This document shows positions 50,896 to 58,389 of a stretch of 64,000 bases of DNA, one piece after another; position 1 is the stretch's first letter, and every line of letters starts with the position of its first letter. Under the pieces are notes generated by a model, which was not told where the DNA came from, searched no databases, and was given only the letters and a program-made list of their open reading frames with translations. A program made the position numbers and the translations under genes. Source of the DNA: Megalonaias nervosa (taxonomy: Eukaryota > Mollusca > Bivalvia > Unionida > Unionidae); NCBI GenBank assembly GCA_016617855.1, contig JAECUM010093624.1, positions 55,797 through 119,796 on the forward strand, given 5' to 3'.

Positions 50896-53800
50896 CAAAA
50901 GACATAATTTACCCATCCTGGAACAGAGTAGATTTATTTAGAGACAAAAATCAAAAGCTTAACTGACCAATAAGGTAACAGGATTAACTTGATAAACAAA
51001 GGTTGTAATCATATGCATCAGTTGAGCAGATGATGACTTGGTGTGTGAGTTGCAATCACTACAATATAAAAAAAGTAAACAACACAACCCTTTAACAATG
51101 ACAATCAAATCCAGAAATTGATTTCCACTCACTAGTATGAAAGCCAATGACAAAGACCTCATTCAACCCAGGCATTATGGATTAATTCCAAAGAAAAATG
51201 ATGTACAGTGTGACCCAGCTATAACACGCTCCGTTATAACATGAATTTGGATTTAACACGATTTTGGCATTGCTCCTGAAATTTCATGTATATCTATTTT
51301 TCTCATACATGAAAATCTGTTTTCTTTCTTAAAAGTATGAAAAGTAATGTGTAACAAATTTATTATCATTTTGGGGAAGATATTGTGTATGAATTCTAAT
51401 ACAAGACGATCGTGGCATGGCTCGTGCAATTTCATATAGATGTATTTTTCTCGTACAAATTTTTTCTTCTTAAAAGTATGAAAAATAACATATAAAAAGT
51501 TTATTCAGTGATCATGCTGGCTTCACCAATATCACAACTTGTGACTGATTTTCCATAGTGGTGATGAAATATACCATCTGGCAAGTTTTTGCGATGTTAA
51601 CAGTTTAAACTTGCATATACAACCTTGGGTTTGATGCAATGGAATTCACAGGCAACATAAAAGGAAGCCGCAAACTTGATATAAAACAAACTGAACTTTA
51701 TTTATTGTTTGATAAACAAATTCTTTGTTCATACTGACAAACCATTTTAACAGTACATTGTTATATCATGATCTGCTTATTCTGACATCCGGCCTGAGTA
51801 CTGTATGCTGTGAAATCTCCACATTTTTGTTGTTGTTGACCTTTCAAGTAGCCGAGATCAACAGGACAAAGCACTATCTCTCTTTCGGACAAAACAGTGT
51901 CAGATTATTGGCTGCTTGCTAGTAATTAATACATTTATTTACACTGACCTTTCTATGGTAAGTATAAAATTCCTCTTCTTTTCATTCAGATAAATAAATC
52001 CTTCAGAACACTCACATTTTCTGTAGTAATCCCTTTCAGAAATTAACACCTGTTGGCCTTCTTTTTTTTTTTAAATTTCTGATGCATGCATGGAAGGCAG
52101 TATCACTCCTCTACCAGAACTGTCCCCCCTAAAAAAACAAAAAAACCCCCCCAAAAAACAAACCCAAAACGGACATCTACTTCTTGGTCTATCCATTAGT
52201 CATGCTACCGTGACTATATTATAGCTACAATCGACCAACTTTTGAAGGCAGGAACAGTAACTGCTACAATCGACCAAATGATGGCTAATTGCTTTTGTTT
52301 TTAAAATGTACACAGGGAAAAAAAAATTTGCTGAAACTTCATAGAAAACTGATTACCTTTGAATCACCAATCGTTCTGTATAAATACTAAGCAAACGAAA
52401 AACAAAATCGGTCTCAATCAATCTTCTACAATTATTTGTATTGCTGCCGCAAAAAGAAATGGACATCTGTTTGGTCCTCCAAAATTGTCCTTTAACAGTA
52501 ACTTCAATAACACATGCACCCCTCATCAAAGAAAGCCAACAACAATCTTCAACAACAACAACAACAACAACAAAACAAAACAAAAAAAACTTTCATGAAA
52601 GAAAGTATGCATCAAATTTAAATGCAAGCAATCAAATCTGATGGATTGCTGCATTTTCGAATGCGACTGGAACATGTTTATTGTGCCGTGAAAGTTTCAT
52701 TTTCGCAGGAAAAAAGTTTATGGTTTTGGTCACTGCCAATGGCGGCATAAAATACAAATTCAATTTCCAATCTTTTGATAATATAGATATCTAGCTATCA
52801 AGTCAACTGAAGATGGGGTGTCTTCCAAAGTTGTTTGTTAAACTTTTTAATTTGTTCAAGATTTCATTTCCCTATGAATAGCCGCATCTCCTCGGCAAGA
52901 TGATAGGCCAATTTAAGTACACGTACATGTACATAGGTGTCAACTAGTATGGTTTACCTGTAATTTGTACATTTTTCTTCCATTTTTGTCAGTGTACGAC
53001 CGTACAACCGTTTGTACGGTTTTTCGTAAATTTATTTTTTTTTTTTCCCTCGTTTTGTATGCATCCAGAACTCTGGACATAATTGTTTTAGAACGAGATT
53101 TCAACGAGACCAGGGTGGCCTGAAACAACCAATCAAATCATACTCAAAACTGCACTTTTCCTTTGTCTGATAATGAAATGAGTTTCATTTCATAGTTCAA
53201 CTCCTGTTTGTGAAGATCTGGTCATTTATCGCTCAGAAATTTGACGCTCACTCAGACTTCTAATACTGAAAAACTACCTGTGTAGTAAGTATGTTTTCTT
53301 ATTTTATACATTATTATTTTATTATTTATACTTATTACTATCAAATGCATACAGTTTACATCAATTTTCATACTTTACATAGTGTGGCAGTCATGGTGGT
53401 GTAACCGTAATTCGTCCGACTTTTCTGTGTGGAGATAAAGTCGATTTATTAAAAATTTTAATAATATACAAATTAAAAATAAACAGTCCGCTGAATTTAA
53501 CACTGGCATTTTATTGTGCTGTCATTTTTTAAAATTAAGTTTACGTAATGCAAATAGGAAGATGCATTGAAAGCATGACGGAAATAGTACAGCTACTGAG
53601 TGACGTCATTCTCGTGGCTCGAAAATATGTAACACTGCCAATTTTTATATCCAGTTTGGACCAAAAATCGGCACACCATGTAGCAAATTCACAACTTTTC
53701 AAACACCAGATACGCAATTAATAGAAATGATTAACAGCTTACGAGGTACAAACTTCTGGACTGCTACTTTGTCGATTTTTTTTTATTATAGATTTCAATT

Positions 53801-56800
53801 TTTAGATAGCTCCTGGTGTAATATCTTCGTGTTGATGGGGAAAAAATACAAATTCGTAACACATTTGTAATTGGGAGATCTTCTTCTAAAACATAACAAA
53901 TCTAAATTATTTTTTAAAATTTCTTTCATCTAGTTGGAATATTCCATCCATCAAATGGCTGAGCCTAACTCAAAGAAACGCAAGCTTGAAGACACTGACC
54001 GAGGTCTTGGCAGGTTTCAGGCTGATTGGATTAAAGTCTTCCCTGGCACTGTAGATGTATCAAAGTTAGGATCTTCCTATGCTTTTTGTAAAATATGCAG
54101 TAAAGACATTAAAGTGGTGGCATTGGGCATATATGATCTGAAGGAACACTGCAGACTGAGAGATCTTTTTCGATGATGAAGAAAATACATACAGAATGTA
54201 GGAAGTCTGAATTCAGACACATTAGCATCATTTTTACAATGTAAAATAAACAATGACATCTGCTGCAGAGACTTTAAAACCCCAGAATAAATTTCGAAAA
54301 GTGCGAAAGGTGCGTGTGTTGCATATAGTACAACACACAAGTAAAAAGAATGAAATAAAGTTTCAGAAATGTAAATAATTATGTAAATATGTGTAAAAAT
54401 ACTTTATGTATAGCATTTGTTGTTTTAGAACTGTTGATCTTACATAATGTATGAATACATTTTTTCATGTAAGTTTTTTTTGGTCTTTGTAAAGTTTTTG
54501 TTGGTCTGGTGTACAGGTTTTCATCTCAAGAGGTTGACACCTATGCATGAAGCATGCAGCATGTAAACAACTATAGCCACATGCTGTTGGCGACAGCTGA
54601 AGTGAATTGTTTAATGCCAACTGGATACAGATCAAAATGAGGACTACCAAAATATACCAATATTTTTTTAATATGTGTGTTATTTGTGTTTTCTAATGGG
54701 ATGTGAGTCATAGATGAATTTTATAACATGTGATCATCAAATTCATGGATTTATTATGAACATGAAAAGGATTATGGATTGTACTATACAAATGTAAGTT
54801 GTCAACATACAAGCATTTTTCACACTAGTTTATCTTCATTTAAATCAAAAGCACGTATTTTTGCATCCACTTCTATTACACACTCCTGGGGCCATATTGT
54901 AGATAAATGCATCATTTTCAACAGCTAATGGACTTGGATGGTTTTAACACAGTTCGGTCTATAACATGGTTGGGTTTTATGGACCCCAACCACCGTGTTA
55001 TAGTGGGGTCACAATGTACTCGACTGCTACATAGAAGCCTGTAAAAAGATTTCTCATGACATTATTGTTGTCCTTCTGAGTTTTACAGAAGGTAAAGAAA
55101 CAACACAAATCTTTCAACTGACCACATTATGTCCATGACTGTTTCCTTTGAAGAAAGAATGGTTCATAATAATAGTCACATGACTTTAGCACTGCAGTTG
55201 CAGTTAACGCCATGTACATTAGTCTGGTGTACATTCCATAACAAATGACACTACATGCATGACCCATAAAATTGGGCAAAATTGTAGCCAGCCTCATTGT
55301 TTATTTATGTCTAAGAACAGTGTTACAAAGGATTAAATAAACGTCTGTTCTTGCAATAAGGTCATTCATAGCAGTGTTATTCAGAAAAATATCTGCATTT
55401 GCACGCATACCATCCTAAGCGATCATGGTTAAAAAGGATTAAATCATGGTCAATAGTGTTGATCTTTTTACCAACACAGTCTTTCATGGTCGTGTTGATA
55501 CAAATATCTTGCCAAAAAGCCATAGTTGCTGGTCACATTCTACAGGTGGTTGACAGTGTCTTTATATAATAAAATAAATCCATGCATTATGACTGTGGTT
55601 GTCAATAACAGGTGGTTACTCATAGCAGAGTTCTCTCAAGACAGGTTTTATCCTACTAATGTATTTGCCAGTGTTTAAATCTGTGCAGATTACAAGTTGA
55701 ATTTGCAAATTTTGTAACATTTTCATCTTTTATCTCTATATAAAGCTGATGCTGAGTATAAAATCAAGCCAGATCAAAACCTTGGTTTCATTTCTTCACT
55801 TTGTTCCTTACAGCATCAAAATTTGTATCCTATCTGTAGATTATCAGGTCAGAATGATGTATTTTAAAGGAATTGTGTATTTTCAGTTACATTTAATGTT
55901 GCCAACCTAAACATTTACTGAGTTACAGATGGAATAAAATTTGCGATGCTGTGTGAATGAAACAATAGTAACTTCTGGTTTCATGAATATTAATGGTATC
56001 ACTGTCTGCTATTTCAGATTGCTTCACTGATGCTAAAATGCTTTTTCTAGGGTTCTGTTTTGAAGAGAGAGAGAGGGAGGCATATGTATTCCATTGCATT
56101 TTACTTCGTGGTGATCAAAATAAAATATGAGAGAGAGATTGAAGCCATCTGAAGTTTCTGTCAAAGAGAGAAAACAGTAATAAATAGTAATGAAGACTAT
56201 TAATATACATATCATACTCCATCAGTTTCAAAGTTTAAATATTTATAATATTTATACCCATATTGACTCCATTTAGGTTAAATCCCCATCTTCGCTAGCC
56301 AAGGTTCCAATATATTAACCCTAAGATCATAACCCTATCTACACCTTCAACACATAATAATTCTGCAAAATCTGGGAATGGTTGGCACCTTTGCATGTTG
56401 TGATGACCATCCATTCTGGAAAAGTAGTAATAACAAGATTTTTAAAACTGTCATTCTGGCAGACATACTGGAGGTCTCATGGCAGAATTTTGATTTAGAA
56501 CCAACTACATAAGAGATCTCTAACAGAAAAATCCATGTTGATACAACCATTCATTCATCAGATTTTCAACCCAGCTATCATGCTGGTCATGTTGGATTTC
56601 AGATCTGCAGCATTTTCATTCAGGACAAATCAGGAATAATTACAAGTATTTTTCATAAAACACCATGCTGATATGACCATCTGTTCAGGATGAATAATAA
56701 TAAAAAGATTTTGAAGAGGGTCACCATGGTGACCATACTGCCTAAGAGAGTGACACATTCCATTAAGGAACAAATGGACCCTGTGACTTAGGAGCTGAAA

Positions 56801-57007
56801 AAATAGCAATTCTGTGCTACAAATAGATGATAGCTAGATAGCAAAAGGACGACAAGCCATTACACAAGATCTTTAGGTCTTTGACAAACAGTGCTAACAA
56901 TGAATTGGCTAAATTCCGCCCATATGAAATTCTCACCTCTTCTATCCTGGCCACATCAGTAATATCCTTGTGTTTTCTGAACTCCGAGTTTATCTTGTCC
57001 CTGGCAG
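24527..57007 (-). CDS. LYRM7: LYRM7-like complex III assembly factor, gene span of the three visible exons
   Basis: In human and yeast (MZM1) the LYRM7 family acts in the mitochondrial matrix as a chaperone that stabilises the Rieske iron-sulfur protein before it is inserted into respiratory complex III. Three minus-strand exons here (56937-57007, 30581-30662, 24527-24639) join in phases 0 and 1 with consensus splice sites, giving about 88 residues. The product runs ARDKINSEFRKHKDITD, then IEE joined to LLKVGFEAEQALRETVIQ, then AKLTDHGSY joined to a final exon beginning LKITPDTKLEDNF. The order and spacing match the middle and C-terminal part of LYRM7. The LYR tripeptide and the start codon must lie in an upstream exon that I could not find up to 64000. 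The C-terminus ends in a lysine-rich tail slightly longer than in the human protein. Introns of about 26.3 and 5.9 kb hold most of the repeats in this window. Another LYR-motif family member is possible but less likely. Confidence 0.8.
24640..25003. other. Intron sequence, nothing else seen
   Basis: Intron of the LYRM7-like gene. The open frame 24673-24873 on minus has no splice or homology support. Confidence 0.5.
25004..25600 (-). mobile_element. LTR-like element, family B, copy in the LYRM7 intron
   Basis: Begins TGTTATGACTCGATGGTC, then GTAACAGAAAAGAAGCAAAA and AAAGCAACAAATAATATTTA, matching 15283 onwards. Same orientation as the host gene. The end is approximate, near TATAAATTAAATATAACA (25580-25597), which resembles an LTR terminus. 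No internal coding region. Confidence 0.55.
25601..26339. other. Intron sequence, nothing else seen
   Basis: AT-rich. Overlapping short ORFs near 25567-25801 on both strands have low complexity and no recognisable domain. Confidence 0.5.
26340..26850. repeat. Diverged tandem repeat, about 40-bp unit, split by a SINE
   Basis: Six or seven copies of a unit built on CATTAATGTGACAAAATACA followed by a TTGAAGCCAG-like part. The SINE at 26383-26640 lies inside the array and duplicated part of a unit as its target. Confidence 0.82.
26383..26640 (+). mobile_element. tRNA-derived SINE, family B, copy 2
   Basis: Well-preserved copy: A box GGCCGAGTGGTCTAAAGC and B box GGTTCGAGTC in a serine/leucine-tRNA-like head, then a body with TACTGGCCGCCATGTATAGC and a tail of (AAC)n. 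An 11-bp target duplication cattaatgtga occurs at 26372-26382 and 26641-26651. The long variable-arm-like spacing in the head explains why it is not a functional tRNA. Confidence 0.92.
26885..29075. repeat. Large minisatellite, 25-29-bp unit, about 80 copies
   Basis: About 2.2 kb of units of the form GTCTGTATCTTAATTAATTG followed by CAAAA, with frequent variants: TTAATTAACTG for TTAATTAATTG, CATAAA for CAAAA, and shortened copies. Most units contain the self-complementary octamer TTAATTAA. The whole array lies in the 5.9-kb intron of the LYRM7-like gene. Variant units recur in blocks, which suggests local segmental duplications. Confidence 0.97.
29076..29599. other. Intron sequence, nothing else seen
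   Basis: Contains TTAACCCCTGG near 29087 (considered and rejected as a piggyBac-like end) and a short ORF 29263-29517 without a domain. Confidence 0.5.
29600..30245. repeat. Minisatellite, 53-bp unit, about eleven copies
   Basis: Copies built on TCATGTCTGTAGTGGAGCTT and CAGAAAACCCAATGATAACA. Central units are nearly identical, and units at both ends are truncated or diverged. Confidence 0.95.
30284..30465 (+). mobile_element. tRNA-derived SINE, family C (degenerate)
   Basis: The head reads GTGGCTCAGTTGGTAGAGTG, a good A box for a tRNA, followed about 40 bp later by GGGTCAATACC, a degraded B box. The body continues to about 30465 with an AACAACC-like tail (AAATAAACAACCAAACAAC). It lies just downstream of the middle LYRM7-like exon, in the opposite orientation. 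No target duplication identified. Confidence 0.6.
30581..30662 (-). CDS. LYRM7: LYRM7-like, internal coding exon
   Basis: 82-bp exon. The acceptor CTGTTCTATTCCAG precedes it. The donor at the other end is GTAATG, after a single base of a split codon. It encodes 27 residues beginning LLKVGFEAEQALRETV and ending AKLTDHGSY. The dipeptide-rich helix followed by a TDH motif is the most recognisable part of LYRM7. Phase 0 at its start fits the preceding exon and phase 1 at its end fits the next. The frame would stay open past the donor to a stop near 30477, so a retained-intron form could add a short unrelated tail. Confidence 0.82.
31233..31348. repeat. Short tandem repeat, about 27-bp unit
   Basis: Four to five copies of a unit built on CCTTTCTGGCATCCCCTCTA followed by ATTGA. 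Confidence 0.85.
31349..32179. other. Intron sequence, nothing else seen
   Basis: AT-rich intron of the LYRM7-like gene. The complementary ORFs near 31413-31620 have no homology that I recognise. Confidence 0.5.
32180..36214 (-). mobile_element. DIRS-type (tyrosine recombinase) retrotransposon remnant, copy 1
   Basis: Strongly decayed element on the minus strand. A possible ORF1 start, MGGKTRGTKREGAEAH, lies at about 36214. Near 34575-34510 a frame reads QIPVGGRLHSFAAKWGRF, the sequence that opens the DIRS reverse transcriptase region. Near 33720 a frame reads VDLFVTG, matching the VDLFVTR motif of copy 2 (58752). The DNA around 33600-33740 aligns with 58620-58760. The left end holds an inverted repeat at 32423-32514. 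DIRS elements use a tyrosine recombinase rather than a DDE integrase, so no target duplication is expected. Boundaries are approximate and no long frame survives. Confidence 0.6.
32423..32514. repeat. Inverted repeat at the DIRS copy 1 terminus
   Basis: GTATTAGGATCAGGTAAGTA at 32423-32442, followed by TTATGGAAGAA, is mirrored by 32482-32514 (TTCTTCCAATACATTACCCG then ATCATAATACC) with a short loop. A related AATACTTAACCTATCACAAT occurs at about 32188. Inverted or split terminal repeats of this kind are typical of DIRS ends. Confidence 0.5.
36302..36916 (+). other. Open frame created by a 45-bp repeat; probably not a gene
   Basis: 204 codons from an ATG at 36302. The middle consists of eight copies of a 15-residue repeat (VEYLSISINTYWPVQ with variants). 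Unit length divides by three, so the frame stays open. Differences between copies are mostly amino-acid changing, there is no signal or domain, and the frame runs on into unrelated sequence. It lies antisense to the LYRM7-like gene, in its intron. Confidence 0.25.
36378..36735. repeat. Minisatellite, 45-bp unit, eight copies
   Basis: Units built on GTAGAGTATTTGAGCATCTC and ACTTACTGGCCTGTACAG. Confidence 0.95.
36723..37110. repeat. Diverged duplication of about 130 bp
   Basis: The segment from about 36726 (GAAGTGGATGCTAAAATATC, AATGTTACCTGCAGGAATAG, CTATACAGGTAAAATC) recurs from about 36975 with AATGTTACCTGTAGGAAAGG and CTATACAGGTAAAATCAGTA. The distance is about 245 bp. Confidence 0.65.
37318..37546 (-). 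mobile_element. tRNA-derived SINE, family B, copy 3
   Basis: Minus-oriented copy. The tail is seen as GTTGTTGTTGTT at 37314-37325 on plus, the body includes GCCATTTTCAGTGCATGATA and GTTATACATGGCAACCAGTA, and the tRNA-like head ends at about 37546. Diverged from copies 2 and 4. Confidence 0.82.
37547..38813. other. Intron sequence, no gene recognised
   Basis: AT-rich. Contains a short CT run at about 37591-37603 and several short ORFs on both strands (37841-38765) lacking domains or splice support. Confidence 0.5.
38814..39376. repeat. Minisatellite, 40-bp unit, 14 copies
   Basis: Units built on GAAGTTAAGGCATTTACCAT and AACAAATTGTTTGCTTCCGT. Seven or more consecutive central units are identical, whereas units at either end carry substitutions (CCATG for CCGTG at the left, CATTCACCGT at the right). 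Confidence 0.97.
39770..40040 (-). other. Candidate first exon with YY1-like initiator, minus strand
   Basis: GTAAGT directly follows ATCATG at 39770, a consensus splice donor. Upstream on the minus strand the stretch is GC-richer and carries GGCCATCTTGCC at about 40018-40030, the YY1-type motif common at transcription starts. The last in-exon ATG abuts the donor; joined to the LYRM7-like exon at 30581-30662 (phase 0) it would give a product lacking the LYR motif. Earlier ATGs in the exon open only short frames. It could equally be an unrelated transcript or chance. Confidence 0.25.
40446..40565 (+). promoter_or_regulatory. Candidate TATA promoter, plus strand
   Basis: ATTGG (inverted CCAAT box) at about 40446, a CGTCACATGAC element at about 40459-40469, TATAAATA at about 40487-40494, then an AATAAA at about 40542 and a GAG/GTAGTT donor-like junction at about 40565. 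This is a compact promoter layout, and the nearby AATAAA also fits an LTR. It lies about 450 bp from the minus-strand candidate exon. Confidence 0.3.
40566..41529. other. Intron sequence, nothing else seen
   Basis: AT-rich, no recognised coding or repeat structure apart from short homopolymer runs. Confidence 0.5.
41530..42256. repeat. 60-bp minisatellite, left block
   Basis: About twelve diverged copies of TATAAACCCATGTGTACAAA followed by ACTGGAGACATAGCCACTGC and CAATACATTTACATGTGTAG. A higher-order duplication of about 180 bp is present (41757-41936 versus 41939-42118). The minus ORFs reading CIGSGYVSSFLYTWV are repeat translations. The array is interrupted at 42257 by the LTR retrotransposon and resumes at 50304. 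Confidence 0.95.
42257..43201 (+). repeat. 5' LTR
   Basis: 945 bp from TGTTACATATACG to ACACGTAACA, with TGTTAC/GTAACA as perfect inverted termini. Near the end is TTACAAAGCTTGTTGGCTTC. At 42957-42979 a GACGTCATCGCC segment is followed by CCATCTTGG, a CRE-like plus YY1-like pair conserved in the other LTRs. Confidence 0.94.
43211..43228 (+). other. Primer-binding site
   Basis: TGGAGGCTCATCCGGGAT starts ten bases after the LTR end. It is complementary to a tRNA 3' end finishing in CCA and differs at only two positions from the proline-tRNA site of murine leukaemia-type retroviruses, so a proline-like tRNA primer is likely. Confidence 0.75.
43366..44944 (+). pseudogene. gag: gag of the Gmr1-like element (broken)
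   Basis: Starts at ATG 43366 with a SAP-like helix pair (LKKDELLELARKHDL). After a frameshift near 43580 follows a long lysine/glutamate/glutamine-rich coiled coil (KEKEQMHLQKEEKQ repeated, to about 43990) that contains stops at 43748-43750 and 43850-43852. Next is a capsid-like helical region (about 44040-44520), then a CCHC zinc knuckle CNYCKKKGHIISDC at about 44681-44722 that would bind RNA. The product would assemble the virus-like particle. The coiled-coil DNA is internally repetitive, which probably explains the indels. The capsid and knuckle part is open from 43916. Confidence 0.82.
44945..45514 (+). pseudogene. Aspartic protease region of pol (broken)
   Basis: ILRDTGVSQSLL around 44936-44971 holds the DTG active-site triad (DTG at 44945-44953). 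A frameshift near 45020 separates it from the second half, where VQGIHLLLGNDLAGDKVV (about 45136) matches the conserved GNDLAG segment of gypsy proteases. A non-conserved linker rich in acidic residues leads to the integrase. Confidence 0.72.
45515..46720 (+). pseudogene. Integrase, placed upstream of reverse transcriptase
   Basis: The zinc-binding H2C2 domain is HLGINQTYHKILTHFYW to CRSCHTC (about 45716-45820). The catalytic core has IMVDRVGP (first Asp, about 45905), VQFDQGSNF (second Asp, about 46085) and HPESQGALERF (Glu, about 46192), with 35 residues between the second Asp and the Glu, a regular DD35E triad. A C-terminal YYGPYTVEKK with downstream CHINMLKEY is the GPY/F module. A single TAA at 46130-46132 falls between the second Asp and the Glu, in frame. 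Otherwise the frame runs on into RT. Confidence 0.9.
46721..47525 (+). pseudogene. Reverse transcriptase, N-terminal and palm part
   Basis: HPYRMNPLKQEYLKKEI and SGWSSPCILVPKPDKTFRMC (about 47010-47160) are typical gypsy RT fingers, then FDLLKGFWQIPL. A frameshift near 47300 moves to VMPFGMKSSPSTFQHLM and the catalytic YIDDVIIY (about 47446). The frame is then cut at 47525 by the solo LTR. The remaining thumb and RNase H resume at 48495. Confidence 0.92.
47526..48494 (-). mobile_element. Solo LTR inserted in reverse inside the RT gene
   Basis: Bounded by TGTTACG and CGTAACA, with a 5-bp target duplication ctcac at 47521-47525 and 48495-48499. Removing it makes the codons before and after contiguous in frame, so the insertion is clean. 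Reverse-complemented it aligns with the host element's own LTR family, including the ACAAGCTTTGTAAGTTTTAA and TTATTTCCCTAGAAAACA parts. The AAGATGGCGG at 47762 beside TGATGACGTC is the YY1/CRE-like pair in mirrored orientation. Confidence 0.92.
48495..49259 (+). pseudogene. RT thumb/connection and RNase H
   Basis: Continues RT with LSKSELCRACVTFLGHIV and LMQFLGMAGYYQKFCSNF (thumb), then RNase H with KLSVDASDVAVGAVLIQ (first catalytic Asp), YSTIEKECLDLILAL (Glu), VVFSDHNPLIF (Asp) and IRHIKGKNNLIADAFSR (final Asp region). The frame ends at 49257-49259, with no integrase downstream, which confirms the unusual order. This portion is intact as a reading frame. Confidence 0.92.
49360..50303 (+). 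repeat. 3' LTR
   Basis: 944 bp, TGTTACGTATACATAATT to CACATAACA, nearly identical to the 5' LTR. Preceded by a weak purine tract (GGGTGAAG). Also carries the GACGTCATCGCC/CCATCTTGG pair (50059-50081). The ORF 49385-49582 is LTR sequence, not a gene. Confidence 0.94.
50304..50620. repeat. 60-bp minisatellite, right block
   Basis: Continuation of the array at 41530-42256 beyond the LTR element. Its copies diverge progressively to the right. Confidence 0.92.
50621..51205. other. Intron sequence with an (AT)n microsatellite
   Basis: Nothing coding. AT dinucleotide run at 50862-50891. Confidence 0.6.
51206..55016. mobile_element. Candidate pogo/Tigger-like DNA transposon, 3.8 kb
   Basis: The left end CAGTGTGACCCAGCTATAAC (51206 on) and the reverse complement of the right end, CATTGTGACCCCACTATAAC (from 55016), match at 20 of the first 23 positions. 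Both ends are flanked by TA (51204-51205, 55017-55018), the target duplication of Tc1/mariner/pogo elements, and the TATAAC-rich terminus is typical of Tigger. The interior has no DDE transposase that I can see, so it is non-autonomous or decayed. It contains a roughly 150-bp tandem duplication near the left end (about 51262 and 51412) and a zinc-finger-like ORF at 53955-54176. Two independent elements sharing ends remain possible. Confidence 0.55.
53955..54176 (+). pseudogene. Truncated zinc-finger-like (BED/hAT-type) protein fragment
   Basis: ATG 53955 follows a polypyrimidine/CTAG acceptor-like site at about 53935. The 73-residue frame starts MAEPNSKKRKLED (basic, nuclear-localisation-like), then GRFQADWIKVFPGTVD and YAFCKICSKDIKVVALGIYD with a following LKEHC. 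The W-x(n)-FP then CxxC then H layout is that of N-terminal zinc fingers in hAT-derived and related nuclear proteins, but the second histidine is missing and two stops follow. It lies inside the candidate 51.2-55.0 kb DNA element and may be an exon of its lost gene or a captured fragment. Confidence 0.45.
55019..56936. other. Intron sequence, no gene recognised
   Basis: AT-rich intron of the LYRM7-like gene, running up to its first visible exon. No domain or tandem array recognised. Short ORFs at 56033-56550 have no support. Confidence 0.5.
56937..57007 (-). CDS. LYRM7: LYRM7-like, internal coding exon (first one visible)
   Basis: 71-bp exon between the acceptor TTTTGGTTTCAG and the donor GTGAGA. 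Two bases complete a split codon from the missing upstream exon, then 23 codons read ARDKINSEFRKHKDITD and VARIEE. The (A)AR-x-KINxEF motif is characteristic of LYRM7 just after the LYR-containing helix. It ends in phase 0, as needed to join 30581-30662. The open frame around it on minus (56817-57017) runs past both splice sites by chance. Confidence 0.8.
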
Positions 57008-57399
57008 CTGAAACCAAAATTAAATTTCACAGGTCTGATAATGATCTAGACAAACAGAAAGCTGGCCAAAAAAATCACATGTAATTACACCAAAAATTAA
57101 GAAAAACATAAAATTTGTTCATAGAAAGCAATATTTGCTACAGTCTAAGAAGCTGATAAGCTGCTTAATTTCATTACCACTGCCAGATTATAATAATTAC
57201 CTCCCTCAGCTTACTCAGTATTATTGCATTTCATTTAAAGAACTAAGCAAGCTGGTGTAACTCAGTAAAATTTGACCTTAATACCTGCTAGTACATTTTC
57301 AGTTAAATCTACTTAACTATTTTGTAAACTGATCATAAATTGCAATATTTTAGTTGCATTATGATGTAGTGGGGAGAGAACGAAGTTTAACGATGCAAT
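57008..57399. other. No feature recognised
   Basis: 5' flanking intron of the LYRM7-like gene. I looked here for the start exon and did not find it. Confidence 0.5.
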
Positions 57400-58037
57400 A
57401 CTTACCTGCTGCTATTGTGTAGATAACCTTTCTGAGATCGAAATTACCCCGGCCATTTGATAAGAATTCATCCTCCCATAGGGTAACTTTTTGGAAGATT
57501 CCAGAAGCCTACTCTATGATCTGGAACATGCCCAGTAGCCATCACCTCTTTCAAGGACAAAGACTATTTGTGGAACAACAGTGTGGGGAGCGAGGAAGGA
57601 ATCTGGCAATAGCAATGGGTAAGTTTCCTTGGAAGGCTTAAGACTCCCCAAAAACTGGAAATTAAAATAAGGAAATATTTTTATCGTAGTCCATAACTGT
57701 AAGATGGTATCCACTTGGGCCATTCTTTTGTATCATGACTTTGGGCCCTAGAGGAAAAATATCTTCACTTTGGTATGCCAAGGAACAAAGGTAAAAGGAA
57801 AAGGATATGTGAGATTGTCAAAATGTGGCTTTCATCAAAGGACAAAATGAATTAGATAGGCCCATGAAGTGACACTTGCTTTAATCTGCATGAATGAAAA
57901 GTCCCTCTTGGTAAGGGACTGATAAGCTCTCTTGACTGTTGTGATAATCCACCTCAAAATAGAAGAAGCTTAAATACAAGCTGAACCCTTAACATGGAGG
58001 ATATGGCTGAGATTGGGAATCTGTATTGGAAGCAGAG

Positions 58038-58297
58038 TTACTGTACCAATGGAAGCTGAATTCTTAAACCTGGTTGGCAAAGGAGAGAAAATGACTCTGG
58101 TTCTAAGGATTGGGCATCAAGCTCACTCCTATGTCTTCCAGATTCCAAGTAGAGTAGGAAATCCTTCTTGAGTGTAACATTCTCAAAAGGTTTAGATAAT
58201 CTGAGTGTGTTGGAAAGGGCTGTCCTATAGTCCTTGATGGCAGATACCAAGCATTATTTCTTTTCATAAAGGAAGACAATAAAATTAGCAACCGCAC
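58038..58297 (-). pseudogene. DIRS copy 2: tyrosine recombinase fragment
   Basis: Two overlapping frames carry MVSAIKDYRTALSNTLRLSK and then VTLKKDFLLYLESGRHRSEL. The pattern (xxIxxYRxALS, then KxxFLLxLxSGRRxSEL) is the N-terminal core of DIRS tyrosine recombinases, with the arginine of the RHRY-type active site in GRHRSEL. The remaining catalytic histidine and tyrosine regions are not visible. Confidence 0.6.
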
Positions 58298-58389
58298 TCA
58301 TAGATGAACAATTAGGATAAGCACATTTCCTACTGTACCAACCACAAAAGATTCTCCACTTGGCATCGTAGATCTTAGATGTAGTGTGT

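Noticed and set aside
57405..57430. GCAGCAG/GTAAGTAT as the donor of the missing LYRM7-like start exon
   Set aside because: The sequence before it on minus does not encode an LYR-containing helix, and a similar CAGGTAAGTATT occurs at the end of the other DIRS copy, so it belongs to the element.
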